Source: Nematostella vectensis | Taxonomy: Eukaryota > Cnidaria > Anthozoa > Actiniaria > Edwardsiidae | Reading direction: 5' to 3' | NCBI RefSeq assembly: GCF_932526225.1 | Contig: NC_064043.1 | Location: 7,307,501 to 7,371,500, forward strand | Length of the DNA stretch: 64,000 bases | Shown: positions 1 through 12,779 of the stretch, in pieces | Layout: each line of letters opens with the position of its first letter | Numbering within the stretch: the stretch's first letter is position 1 | The notes under the pieces: generated by a model | Databases searched by the model: none | Told to the model about the DNA's origin: nothing | The model's input: only the letters and a program-made list of their open reading frames with translations | Translations under genes and position numbers: made by a program

Positions 1-394
1 CACCAATAGGACAGAACAAAAAAATGGCAAGTTTTCCCAAAATAAGGTCTGGTTAACTTCGGTAAGCTTGAATTTTATGTTATGTAAACCAACATATCAA
101 AAAATGTTTTTTTCTAATGGATTCGTCTTAGAGATATGAGGCTTGAAGTGCAATTTTCAATTGTTCAAAGTATGAATTCTCCTCGTTTTTAGGGAGAAGT
201 CGAGCTCTGGTCAGAAATTAAGCCAAATTTGCTCGCTAATATCTTAATTTCATATCTTCTTAATTTCTTTAAAATTTGGAATTAAGCTTTTTGTCAGAGG
301 AACTCCTTGTATGCGGCCGAATTTTGAGCTAATATATTGAGAATTGGAAAATTTCATGCCACTTTTTTGCTCTGTCCACTAATAGCACTAGCCT
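1..394. other. intergenic, nothing recognised
   Basis: AT-rich single-copy-looking DNA to the left of the 48-bp minisatellite. No splice-bounded coding segment, RNA gene or inverted repeat was recognised. Confidence 0.5.
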
Positions 395-940
395 GCCCTC
401 CCCTGGCATCTCGTTCTGTGTTGTATCTAGCATCCGTACCATCCCCTCCCCTGGCATCTCGTTCTGTGTTGTATCTAGCATCCATACCATCCCCTCCCCT
501 GGCATCTCGTTCTGTGTTGTATCTAGCATCCATACCATCCCCTCCCCTGGCATCTCGTTCTGTGTTGTATCTAGCATCCATACCATCCCCTCCCCTGGCA
601 TCTCGTTCTGTGTTGTATCTAGCATCCATACCATCCCCTCCCCTGGCATCTCGTTCTGTGTTGTATCTAGCATCCATACCATCCCCTCCCCTGGCATCTC
701 GTTCTGTGTTGTATCTAGCATCCATACCATCCCCTCCCCTGGCATCTCGTTCTGTGTTGTATCTAGCATCCATACCATCCCCTCCCCTTGGCATCTCGTT
801 CTGTGTTGTATCTAGCATCCATACCATCCCCTCCCCTGGCATCTCGTTCTGTGTTGTATCTAGCATCCATACCATCCCCTCCCCTGGCATCTCGTTCTGT
901 GTTGTATCTAGCATCCATACCATCCCCTCCCCTGGCATTT
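395..940. repeat. 48-bp minisatellite, about 11 copies
   Basis: Head-to-tail copies of a 48-bp unit containing CTGGCATCTCGTTCTG and CTAGCATCCATACCATC. Copies are nearly identical; the first has CCGTACC for CCATACC and one near 785 has an extra T. Because 48 is divisible by 3 and the unit lacks stops, three frames stay open through much of the array and give artificial repetitive proteins of 149-201 aa. No start context, splice site or flanking exon supports translation, so it is annotated as a repeat only. Confidence 0.97.
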
Positions 941-3208
941 AAGACTATGTCGTATCTATTTCATTTTAGCGAATCGAGTCATTTTCTCTTTTCCTAAGAT
1001 GTTGAGCTTCCGAGTTCTTCCAAAGACTGCTTAATCACTTTGCCAAGTTTCTGCGTGCTCCTTATCTACATCCACTAATTGATTACGAATTTTGAGACTT
1101 AAAGGCCAGGCTGAATTCAAGCAGGTTTTTTTTTTAATTTTCAATCCTTATCAAACTTAATTTTAAACTGTTTTCGTAAGTATACAAGGAGGCCCTCGGG
1201 GAAATCACTATAAACGCGCCTCTTGCTAAATCAATACTGCACGGGGAATAAAAACGATTTTTTTTTAACAAATTTAATAGCGTAAAAATATTCGGCAGGG
1301 GGGATAAGGCACGGATATTCCTTTTTTTTTGGAAGTGTTATGATTCCGTTTCTTCTTTTTTTTAGTTTCTGAAAGCTACAAATGTTATTTTGCTCAACTT
1401 AGGCTATTTTTATTTCTTTTTTTTGGTCAATATACTTCTAATATGATAATTGATATAAACACTATTTTCTTGTAGAGAAAGAAAATGACAAACTTACGTT
1501 CCTCGTATTGCCTGCCTGTACGCATGCGTAATGTACCCTGTTATTTAATATGCTTTAAGGACGACAGATCTAACATCCATCTAACAACTTGTCGCTGCCT
1601 TCCCTTAAGCGTAGTTAAATGTTTGGGTTTTAAAAAGTTCTTGAGAGAATAATCGTTTCTTGGCTGTGCAAATAAAAACAAATAGTATCCCCTTGAGTGT
1701 CCTTGTTTTTTTCTGGCGCAAATAGCACACTCAAAGTGCATGTTTGTATACCGCGTTTTTTAAACTACCAAATAGCGGCACTCTTTTACAATTTTCGCCC
1801 TCCAGAAACCAATAGCTTTACGTTTGACAATTAAAATTCAGTTGTACACGCGAAAATAAAAAAAAAATATTAATCAAAGAGAAGCCGAAGCCTTTTTTTG
1901 TGGTATTCTAGTGAGTAATGAGTAAAAAGCCTCACACCATATTTTTGCTTTCCTGAGAACATAACATAGCCACACATCTCGCAGAATTTATATTTCAATT
2001 TTCTATTTAATATAGCACTTAGTTCTTGGTTATGTGGACTGTCATTAGTGCCATTCCACCGTATTCAAAGAGTCTCCGTTTCTATTGTATAAGACATTAG
2101 TGTGCGTGTACTATACTCACATATTCCTTTCTCTCCCCCTTTCTAGGGTCAAGTGCTACAAGACCCGCTCTCTGTGAGACTGATCGTAGTTACACCACCG
2201 TCGATGGCTAGTTATATTTTCTTTTTTCACATCTATTGTCTGATCGTTTGTGAACTTAACAAATTCGAAATGATCCGATTATCGCTCGCTACCGTTACGT
2301 TTGAACTACAACATCTAGTCAGCGGGCGTTCTTTTATAGACACAAATCATTTATCATTAGCAAAAATACGCCGGCGGCAAATAAAAAAAAAACGACTTCC
2401 TTTTGTGAGTTTAATTCTAGGGTGTAATCCTCGCAGCTGAAAATTTCAACTTCAATAAATGCGGACTGATTGTTTCTGAAGTAGTGCGCGTTTAGAAAGC
2501 ATCGAAAGAACCATAAGGGGACCAAAACACACAAAGCACCTCGAGGAAAGAGAGACTTACCGTTTTTCATTATCTCAAATTTCCGAATGTTCTTGATTTG
2601 TGAACTTTCCGAAGTAGGGCTAACTTGGAGGTTAGCAAAAACATGGAATTCTTTAGCAATAAACGTCATTTGAATTTTCGCATAGTTCAATGAACGGCAT
2701 TATGCGTTTACACCAATCGCTGGGTCCTTAGCGTGTAGAGTACTTTCGACTGAGATGTGCTGTAGAGATTGTCTGAAATGTTGTCGGAATTTCAGACTAA
2801 AATGTCTATCATTCACGACCAATCAGAACTTCGTTTATTCATTCAACTTTATCGTTAATAAGAACATGCCTTTTGCGCAATAAAAGGAAAAAGCTATTTC
2901 AGGCTCGAAAAGACAAATGCAGCATATAGACAATGAACAACGCACTGCGGTGTTGTCTGTAACGTGCTCCATGTACTGTGTAATATTTTAAAAAGATAGG
3001 GATAAATTGAAAGACCATTAAATATTCTATCATGGCTTTCCGCGGGTTATGCCTTTAAAGGAGAGGAAGAAGCTAGCCTCACAAAAAAAAAAAAAAAACA
3101 AGACAAGTGTGAATCCTCTCCAATCCTACAGCGCTTCATACACATTTATTCCATAAAAGTTTTTACTAGTTGCGCAAACAAGATGCGCAACTGATAACAT
3201 TTCCTTTA

Positions 3209-3298
3209 ATAAATCTAAGGCAGCACGCACAAGGCAAAATGAATCTGTGCACGCTGTTTAAGAAAAAGCGCCACTGTGCGTACTGTCTTAGATTTATG
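3209..3298. repeat. foldback hairpin, 90 bp
   Basis: The left arm begins ATAAATCTAAGGCAGCACGC and the right arm is its near-perfect reverse complement (TCTTAGATTTATG). Arms are about 22 bp with two mismatches around a loop of about 45 bp. Just to the left lies a smaller pair, GTTGCGCA...TGCGCAAC. It could be a small inverted-repeat element or a structured RNA; no target-site duplication was identified. Confidence 0.5.
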
Positions 3299-4609
3299 AT
3301 AGGTTAGCGTCAGAGATGAGATATATCGTGCCCTTGCAATTTGCAACTACGTGCCGTGATTTCTCTTGTTGCGTACGTGCGCACCAAAAATCATGCTGTA
3401 TTCCCCGTCCTTTCCCACCCTTGAATTTCTTCTCGGCCGTTCTTTATTTTTTTTATTTCAAAATAAACAAATTACATCCGATTAACACATTTTGATTTCC
3501 TTTTGATGCTCCGTTCTTGCGCTGATACCGCCGTGTCTTTTTTTTTTTTTTTGTCGTGATAGATATCTCGAAGATGATCTTTGTGAATTGCCAGTACGGG
3601 AAAAATAACTCGCGCCATCAAGCGGCGCACATCAGCTTAGATATTGTTGATTTGTATGTATGATCTGTATATGATTTGTTTGTCCTTTCTCGTGTGGCCT
3701 TGCGGGAGGTGATATTATGTTTTTGTTTTTTCCTTTATCTTTTTCGTAGTCATCATGGGGAACTTCATGATGCCATGATCCCTTTCAAGGTGAATCTTTT
3801 AAAATTTAAAATCGAACTTGATGTTTGGCGAAAACTGTAGCACCATTTATCAAGCGGTCCCCTTAAGTGAACGGCCAATTCCTCAAGTCCACGAAATGAA
3901 TCTCTTTCAGGATACCATCTCCAGTAAGCGGGCGCTGCTACCATTACCATGTCCAAAATGTGGTTTTACTTGTTTATGCCTTTTAGTAAAAAAACATGGA
4001 AAATTGTTGGTATCAATAGAAATACTTGAGTAAATTCCCATTAAAAAAGCTTTACGCCACTAATGCGCAAAGGAAACGTTGATAACTGAAGCCTTTTTTG
4101 TTTTATTTCTTTTCTTGTCAACCTCTAAAGGTGCAACTGTAGTTGCTATATATTTTCTCTCTTAGCCTTTTCCTGCTGTGGATGACCAAAGGCTACACAA
4201 CAGTCTATTCATGGTCTATTGTAGAAAAATATATGTTTTTATCATTGTTTCGGACATTTGTTTTGCGTGAGTTCACTTGGCGACTGTGTACGCTACTCAA
4301 TGAATATAATCTTTTGACGTTATTATAATCGTTATCGTCGCTAAAATCGTAATATGTCCCATGGATCAGTGTCGTCATGGAATCATGATTGTACTCGTTC
4401 GTCTTTGTACCTATCGCTCATTAGGTTGCGCCTCTTATAACTCAACTGTATCTATCAAATACATACGGAAAACCTTGATTCAAATTCGAGAAATTTGGTT
4501 CTCAATCTTTAATTCAGGTGAAAGGAGCTATGGAGTGTGTGGTGTGTAAAGACAAAAGCAGAGATGTGCATTCTCAAGTCAGCCTCTATTACCGGTCACT
4601 TAAAAAAAA

Positions 4610-4870
4610 AAGGCTGAATAAAAATACTGTATTTATTAATATACGTCTCTACAATCGGTGCCACCCACCAAGCAACCAGCAGCTTCTGTCTGGCCGGCCA
4701 TTACACGGCAAAGTATTAAAATATCTTCTTTAAAAATACTGTTTTTAAATACCTCTATAAAGCGGTCAGATATTACCCGGCCAACTTTATGCTTGTCATT
4801 AAAAAAAAGTCTAAAAAGGTGCTCTTTGAAAATACTGTACTTAATACCTTAAGTAAGAGGTCGCTCTACT
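4610..4870. repeat. degenerate repeat of AAATACTGT units
   Basis: Three diverged copies begin AAAATACTGT and run into TTAATACCT or CTCTATAAAGCGGTC-like sequence, at about 4620, 4730 and 4830. They look like fragments of an old dispersed repeat. No coding content. Confidence 0.35.
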
Positions 4871-7800
4871 CGCTGCTGATGTTTAGGCAATTTTTTTGCC
4901 TAACATATTATTTGTTATGGCAAAAAATGTTTATTATGTTTTTATTCCTATTTGCCTTACGGGTATTTTTGACGAAACATGATTGCTTGTCGGATATTTC
5001 ATAAAATAGCTGTCAGATTTATCGCTATCTGGTCTAAATATCGGATAGTTATCTCTCTAAAGTCGAGACAAAAAAGGCAATTTCCCTTTCGACCGCTAAA
5101 CTGTTCTAACGCAAGCTTGAAACTACAAAAATATTATAAGCTTCGCCCAATGAAACTATTTTTTTTGTTGATGCGCAAAGACATTTGTAATGTTAGAAAA
5201 ATTTAAAGAAGAAATGATAACGCTACTTCCCAAGTCGAATCATGAGTGAAAAAACATATACTATTTCATCTCCAAAACTAGCGTTTTTAACTTTTATAAA
5301 TGAATGTAAACGATCAACTTTACCGATTATGTTTCTTGGTTTTTGCTTCTTTCGAGTGCTGTTACTGGAAATAAGGAACTTTACCTTTGTGATATAGCTG
5401 CTTCTGAACTTTCGAAGGCCAAGTCTTAGCAGAAGATGTTTAAGGAACAACTTGCAACAAAGGAATTTAAAATTTCAGCCTAGAAATCACGTTTACGCAC
5501 GCACTGACCTACGCTTCTGGCAAAATCTGAGTAAACTAGCATTTCATTAATCGCGCGATAGATTAGAATCACAGCTGTGTTTTGTGCGCTAATTCAATAG
5601 CTTAGTCGGGGAAAGTCTTTGAAGCAAATCCTAGAGTGAGCGCACGACTCTTTGCGCGCCCGCCAGGTATACTTTTTGAGTGGTTTAACATATAACCATT
5701 TTGCTTTTTCTTGTTTATGCTTCTAAAGTAAAATCTTTAATCACATTATCATTTCAAATTGTTAACGGATTTTATGTAATTTCCGATGAATGGAAATGAT
5801 TCCGCTGAAATGTATACTTGAGATAGATTCGCTTAGTACCATGAATTTTATGAATTTCCGTGTTCATCTCAAATGTTGTGTCTAGTAAACTATTTTCCTT
5901 TGATTTTTAGCAAATATAATTTTTAGCAAATATAATTTTAAGCAAATAAGGCATTTACTTTTTTTACTAATGTAACTGGAAAACGTCTATGCGATCCATT
6001 TTGCCTCTTCTACGGGGGGGTCAGTAGAAGGGTGATGGGAGGGGTGAGTGATTTTCTTCTACTCGAATTATTTTTTCAGGGCTGCACGTTTTTTTTCTTG
6101 TTGCACAAAGCTTTTGTGGGGGTAAGATAGGCCTGCACGATTTTACTTCCTAATTTTTACTGGTCCGTATCTTAAAAAAAAAAAAACTAAGAAACAGTTT
6201 CCTTTATTTATAAGCCGAATTTCCCTCGTCTGACCTAGAATGTTTGTTAAAACATTCAAACTTGATATTGTCGAGTTCGAAATGCCAGGAAATTCAAAAA
6301 CACCGAAAGAGTAAACAGGAAAATCAATCGATAAACACTCTCTTTTGTCCACCCCTATGTTTCTATCAATTTCTATATCAAAATTTAGAGAATCGAAAAC
6401 ACTTCTTTGGAAGAAGTCTGCAAGGCGTCGCAAATACCCCCTCGCCCTCGCCCCAATCTCTCGCCTTGCCACTAACACAGGTTTTCCCCTATTGTTTGTT
6501 GTATTGTTGTACTTGTATTAGCGTTTTTGACTATTTACGAGTGCATGTTTTTTTTCTTTAGAGAAAAAACGAATAAAAACCTCATAAACTTTCTTGTTGG
6601 GACGACTGGAATTTTGTTGACTTCAGGGGATGTTTAGTGGTAAAGCAGGTCTAGACTTTCATCTTTACGTGAAACAATGGGACGTCTACTTGACGTCATT
6701 CTTTGTACACTCCGCCGCGGGCACCCGTGACCCAGCCGTAGAGGCCGACACCACCAGTGTTTTATGCCGGTGGAAGAAATCGTTGCAATAATATTGATCT
6801 TCATCCACTTCGTTACTGCAAATCTTGGGCCTGTTTCTGCCCTCCCCCTCCTTTTACTGAAAAAAAAAAAGCTGGGATGAAAGAAATTCGCCCAACCCGC
6901 TCCTTTTGAGCTATTTTCTTTAATTGGTTGTCTGATCCGCCAATTGTACACACATATATATAGACATTGGATTGTAGTGTTGTAAATTGAATTTCTAACC
7001 GGTAGTTCTAATGGGAAACTGTATAAGACTTCCTACATAGATCTGCACCTGAGCAATAGACGTACAGCAAGATATTGTTTTATACGATGCTATTTCTTTT
7101 TTAAATAAGAAAATATGTATTTTGGCTTTTTATAGACTTTAGTCCTCGCCACTTGATATTAGTCTTATCAATAACATTGAGGAAGTATCTTACGAAAAAA
7201 TGTCTTACCTCCACTTGACTACTGAAGAATATAACTGCCAAGTCCCTTTTTCTGTCTACTGCTTTGCCCTTTGAGAAATAGAGGCACAAAAGAGCTCTTT
7301 AAAAGCTTTTTTACACAACCAATGACCTCTTATTTGACGTGATAAGCGATATTTCGGCACTAATTTTCAAGTGCTTTTCATACGATAGCTGATAGAAAAG
7401 CTTTTAAGGACTGAATGATTATTCCATTCATGCTTCGATTTTACATTAAACAGCGTTTCAATCTGAGGGTTCTATTCCTACGCTCGTTTTGCGGTCAATA
7501 ACGCATTCTGAAGTACATGCTAAATCGCAAATTACGTATTTCGAGCCTCGACCAAACTATTCCTTGCAAAGAAACTTGGGTCACATTGCTTGTTTTGTAG
7601 GCCTTGCATCAAGATGTTTTAGACAGACTCTAACGTAATTTACACTTGCAGAGGGCTATTAACATTGAACAATAGTTATGTCTTGATATCGATGTATAGT
7701 TGCGCTCAATAATGAATTGAATGATATCGTTTTGTAGTTATTTTTAAGTCGCACATGGAGGGACCATCACATCTTATTTTGATTTCATCGTTGATACTTT

Positions 7801-10800
7801 GGGTTTTTTTTTCTAACACATTGTTAGCTTAAACTTCCTAAGCTTGTAGTTATTTATAAGGGTACAAAATGTAATTGAGCCCTGTGTTACTCTTATAGAT
7901 TATAAGCTTCTTACCTCTTGGAAAAGATGCGCCGCCGATTTGATGACTTGACAAAACGAAGATATTCACATGCAGCTGGGGGATTTATTTCATTACAGGG
8001 TCGGTCATTTCCTTTTTCATTTCCACTCATCAAATTTCATCTCGTCTTGGGAAGCCTTTGTAAAGGAACAATGAATAGAAATGAGTTCTTTATTATGCGG
8101 TGCCCAAGACCTTTACATTTTACCCCAACCTTCAACTTCTTGATTTTTCTTTCACCACCAACTTGAGTTTGTGAATGGATGCTAGTAATGGGGTATTGGA
8201 CAAGGTTTTGTCAGTCTTTATCTTCTTTTGAAGTGCACCCCGCCATTATTAGCAGTTATCTAACTTCGAGCCTCCCGCATGGATAGTTTTAAGTGTATGG
8301 GGATTAGTTCTAATTACTAGCGATGAATACCATTCGCAGATATGAGCTACATGTCTCGGGGTGCTCCTATGTAATCTTGTTTATTTCGCATAAATCATGT
8401 TTGCGTCCTCAGCAAAGCATGGCGCAGGTTAATATAAAAGAGGCAATAAATAACAGTTAAAAGTGCTGTCTTTTCAACGCATTGCACAGATGTTCCCGTC
8501 AGACAAATGCTGTTTAACATGCCTTTTACGGTGTTCCTATAGGGTCTCCTCTTGGCCCTTTTTTGTAAAATTGTGAAATTTTGAACAAGATCAGCTTAAA
8601 TAGTAATAGCTTTTTAATGTAAAAGTATAAAAGTAATTAAAGACAAGTGGAAGATTGCCTCAATATGACAAGAGCAACCAATCAAACATGTGCTTTTTCA
8701 CTAAATTTTTATTGTTGGTGAAATTGCAACAAACTGTTTATTGTCTGTTCAGTATATGTTTTGCTTTGAAAGCTCGCGTATATTCTCAAAATTTAGAGTA
8801 AGGGTCTAAGTAAACATCCACTTCAATTATGGTGTATGTTTGTTTAAGACATTTACAAAATACACAAAGCAATATTGGGCAGCCGTAATGTCTAATACCA
8901 ACTGACATAATATAGATCTAACAAAATAGTCCGTTACTATAAATGCTTATATGTATTTGCCTGATAAGATTCTACAGAGCGGATAAAATTAATTGAAAAG
9001 AAATGAATAACATGAATAACATTAGCTTCTACAATTTCCTTTTATTATTTCGTTTTTCACACATTTAGCATGAAAAACTCCATTTACTTTGATGTTTACT
9101 TATAAGAAACGAGGAACAAACACTTTGCAAACTCCCCGACTCTTCTTAATTTGAGTGATTGCTATGATTGATGGTCTCTAGATGAATAAGATTAAATACA
9201 TAATAACTCTCCTTTGATTGTATTTTTCTATGGACGCCGGTAAGAAAGCTTTGAATAAAGGACCGACGCTCTTTGACGTGTCAATAACAATCCCCCCACT
9301 TCCCCCCCCCCCCCCCCCCCCCCCATCCCGCTATCTCTTCAACCGCCAAAAAGAAATCCAAATCATTAGAAGACTCAAGACAAGAGTAAATCCCAAGTAA
9401 ATATCTCCGTCAGATATCGAAAGATCGGTCGCTAAAGGAGATGAAAAACGGTTGCCTTTATATTGCCGTGAAGAAAAAGTTGTACCACATCTCACACGTT
9501 TGTCAAGGAAAATAAAAACGTCAGAGTAGGTATAGTACGCTGTTGTAAATAAATTCTAAAAAATAAAAGGAAAATAGAAATAAAGAAGTGTCAAACATGA
9601 GATACACTAATGAATTGGGAAATGAAATAGAAAATGTAAACAACACTTTCAAATACTATATAACAACTATGTAAATCATACCTGTTATGGCAATTCAAGG
9701 ATTATTGTATCCTACTCTCTTTGTTTTTATATGGCTTTTTTTGCTAATATTTTCTTAATCTCCTCGCAAAATATAACCAGTCCCAATTTCTTGAACATTT
9801 CTTTTTTGTGTGAGACCCTTGGCTTTGGCTCCTATATGGACGCTGTTGTCTTTATACGTAGACCGCATTGCGTGACCTCATCTCTCTTCCCAGACTCCAT
9901 AGCGCGCCCTCTTTTTTACCTCTCAAAAGCTCTTTTCTCTGGGTACGAGTCTGGTAGAATAGCTAACAGTAGTTTAACTCTATAGTGATCAGAAGACATT
10001 AGAATACATCAGAAGACAGAAACTTAAATGTCTTCCATGCTACATTTGGAAGTACATATCAAAGCAATTCTAACATGTTCAACTCTCTCTCCCTGAGTCA
10101 CTTGGGCATATTTGCCGTTCTAATATTATTGCACGAGATATAGTAGCTAAAAAGCGTATATTTATGTATCTTTATGCAATGTTATATGTTTTAATGACAG
10201 ATTACATCGATTTATTTACAAGCGATCGAGATCTTGAAAAAGAGTTTGACTCAACAAATACTGTAAGTCGACTTTTCCAAATTAGTTTCAAGCAAAAAAA
10301 GTATTGAATAATGTTTCACGTTTTTAAACTAGTTTAACTTTGCGTAGAAGGAGCATATAATATTTGCAGTCACTTCTGATTATTACCTTAAATTTATATA
10401 TATTATTTTAGTTTAGAACAGATAAGCAAGACATTCTTGTTCTTCTACGATCTGAAGAGACTAATTATGGTAATAATTTCAACGATATATTTCTAGGCTA
10501 CTATTTTATACGGTGTTATCTAGACGAAAAAGGCCAGTTAAAAATAGATCATCAAGTGACAAACCCAAAACGTTACTTTACTCAACGAATTCTTTTGCGA
10601 CCCGCTTGTGCGCGCTCGCTTTTGAGCATCTGATATCATCTTAGTCCTTAGATCACTCTAGTTGAGCATATGCTTATCACAAACCGCGGCGATTAGCACT
10701 GATGGCAGCCTACGCGAAGCGGACCTAAAAACTAAGTAGGAGCAGGTAAAAGTATATATTTATCATAATTTTATCAGCATTTGTCTCTACCACATTATGG

Positions 10801-12190
10801 TCACAAAATGCGACCGGAAATCTTATTGGACAAAAGGAATACCCTTCTTAATAAGTGGAAAAGAATGAAAAGGAGAGACGCACAAAATATTTAAAAACCT
10901 AAAACATGATTGTTATAGTGTGATTTCTACCTGCTGATAATCGCACTTGAGTAGGGAGATGGATAGTTGCCGACACGATATGATATTTCACAAACAGGTG
11001 AACATATTTTAGTGCAGAATTTCGCTTGAATTTGAATTATAAAACAATTATGTCAATTTTCTTTGATGTGCCCTAAACAACCCGATCCTATAAACAGATA
11101 AAAAGAGTGTTGTGCTCTCAATTCAACGAGATCCTGCGCACGAGTTGCCTGGGATACCTGGGATCTGCAACTTGTTTGTGTGACATGTATGGCAAAGAGT
11201 TTACTGCCTACTTTGGAGATGATATATATATATATATATGTATTACAACTGACAAAAAATCGCACATTCTAGAATAGCGCGCACTATGGACAAAAAGAAT
11301 TTATATATCTCTACGGCGACGACCCCGCGGGTAGAAAGACTTAAGCCGACTGACCTTCCCTTTCCCTAAGCTGAGCCTCAAAGTTACACTTATCTATAAG
11401 TTGTACCTTTACATTACTAAGACCTAAATGATTGTCGCAATGAAAATGTTGATAGATAAGGTCATCCTTAGTTTTTTCACTACCCGGTAATCTAGGGTGT
11501 TATTTAACCTGCTTTTGTGATTATTAAAACGCTTTCTAAAGTATTGATAGTTTTGAGTCATTCTCTTGAATAAAAAATCTTCGCCCCGGTTTTTCCTGAT
11601 CTCCTAAATAACTCTGGGAATTGTTGAAACGTCGATAGAAATGCTAGAGCTACACGAATCTTGAGTAATTCACGGTATGTTTTCATATTAATAAACATTA
11701 ACTTTGAACGCAAGGTGAAATACCAAAAAACAGGCTTCTTAGGAAAATAAAATCTGCGCCAAAACTCTTGATACCTCTACACCTATTTTTGGACCAATTA
11801 GAATACCAAAACGCATTACAAAATAAACCCTCTTTCCTTGATATAATCACCCCTCCCCCACTTGTCCAATGTTGGTCCGATAGCAGGATGTCCACTCTCT
11901 AACGTGGCCCACTTGGGATCTCAACATTGGACCGGGGGGAGAGGGGGGGGGGGTCTCGTATGTTGACGGGGTCTTGGCCGGCCGGATACAAATTTTTGAC
12001 TTCGTATGGCAAATTTCAAAAGGTATCAAGTAGTTTTGGTGCGGAATGTAGATACTTCGTGTAAGAAAAAGATTGTGTAAGGTCGGAAAAAAATACACAA
12101 ACAATAACGCATGGGCTTCCTGGGCATTGCGCAACATTACAGATTTCTCGGGGCGACAAAAAAAAAACAGTTGCATTTTATGACTGGGGC

Positions 12191-12295
12191 TTGTTTTCGA
12201 ATATTGGGAGCGACGCGAGTGAGCGACGAGATGCGCTGGGACGAGAACAGATATTCGCACCCTCTCCCCACAAAATTCCCAATATTCGAAAACAA
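12191..12295. repeat. foldback with 19-bp perfect arms
   Basis: TTGTTTTCGAATATTGGGA at 12191-12209 is perfectly inverted at 12277-12295 around a 67-bp GC-richer loop. The size and structure fit a very short non-autonomous inverted-repeat element. No clear target-site duplication is visible. Confidence 0.6.
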
Positions 12296-12565
12296 AACAT
12301 TTCCTAATAACCCCGAATGAGAGCAGGCTAGCAGAAACTAGACCTTATTTTTCATGATGAATTATTTTAGTAAACGTACAACTACTCGTTTGTAGAACCA
12401 CTGAAGTTTTTCGTACCAGTACGAATCGATAATCGCGCTCCCCTATAAATGAAGAAAACCAAACACAGACCTGAAAAAAATTATATTGCTAGACTTTGTA
12501 TCGTGGTCGCTTGATTTAGGGTGAACGTTTATGCCGCTTAACCTTTGCAAGTGAATTGTAATCAA

Positions 12566-12779
12566 CTGACCATGTGCTCAGAGAGCACGTCACAACAACA
12601 ACAAAAATACCCAGAATACACTGGAACAATCCCTGGTGTATTCCAAAGACGTGGGTAGCCTGTGGAAAGAACTCCAAGATGGCGGCTAAACATTGTATGT
12701 TGTATTACCGTCTTTACAAAGTGAAAATACACACGAAGTCTTCTGTTGATAGAAAAGGCAAATAGATGTGCAAAAGTAG
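12566..12779 (+). promoter_or_regulatory. F-box/LRR gene 5' region with YY1-like motif and uORF
   Basis: AAGATGGCGGC at 12676-12686 matches the YY1-type motif common near start sites of TATA-less animal genes. Its ATG (12679) opens a 28-codon upstream ORF that stops at 12765, 14 bases before the main start at 12780. If the transcript starts upstream of this motif, the uORF could dampen translation of the F-box protein. No TATA box is evident. Confidence 0.5.

Larger units (their letters stand above)
943..12560. other. long gene-poor stretch
   Basis: About 11.6 kb with only short AT-rich open frames and no recognisable domain. It holds homopolymer runs (A run near 3084, T run near 3540, C run at 9302-9324), a degenerate repeat around 4610-4870, two short foldback structures (3209-3298 and 12191-12295, listed separately), and a pair of CCAATGTTG/CAACATTGG half-sites near 11866 and 11921. 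No tRNA or rRNA gene was seen. It may contain non-coding exons or enhancers that cannot be recognised by eye. Confidence 0.5.

Noticed and set aside
329-942. Repetitive protein genes on both strands
   Set aside because: Frames are forced by a 48-bp stop-free repeat; no exon structure or start context supports them.
7011-7040. MGNC start at 7011
   Set aside because: Stops after nine codons and has no donor, so not a credible exon.
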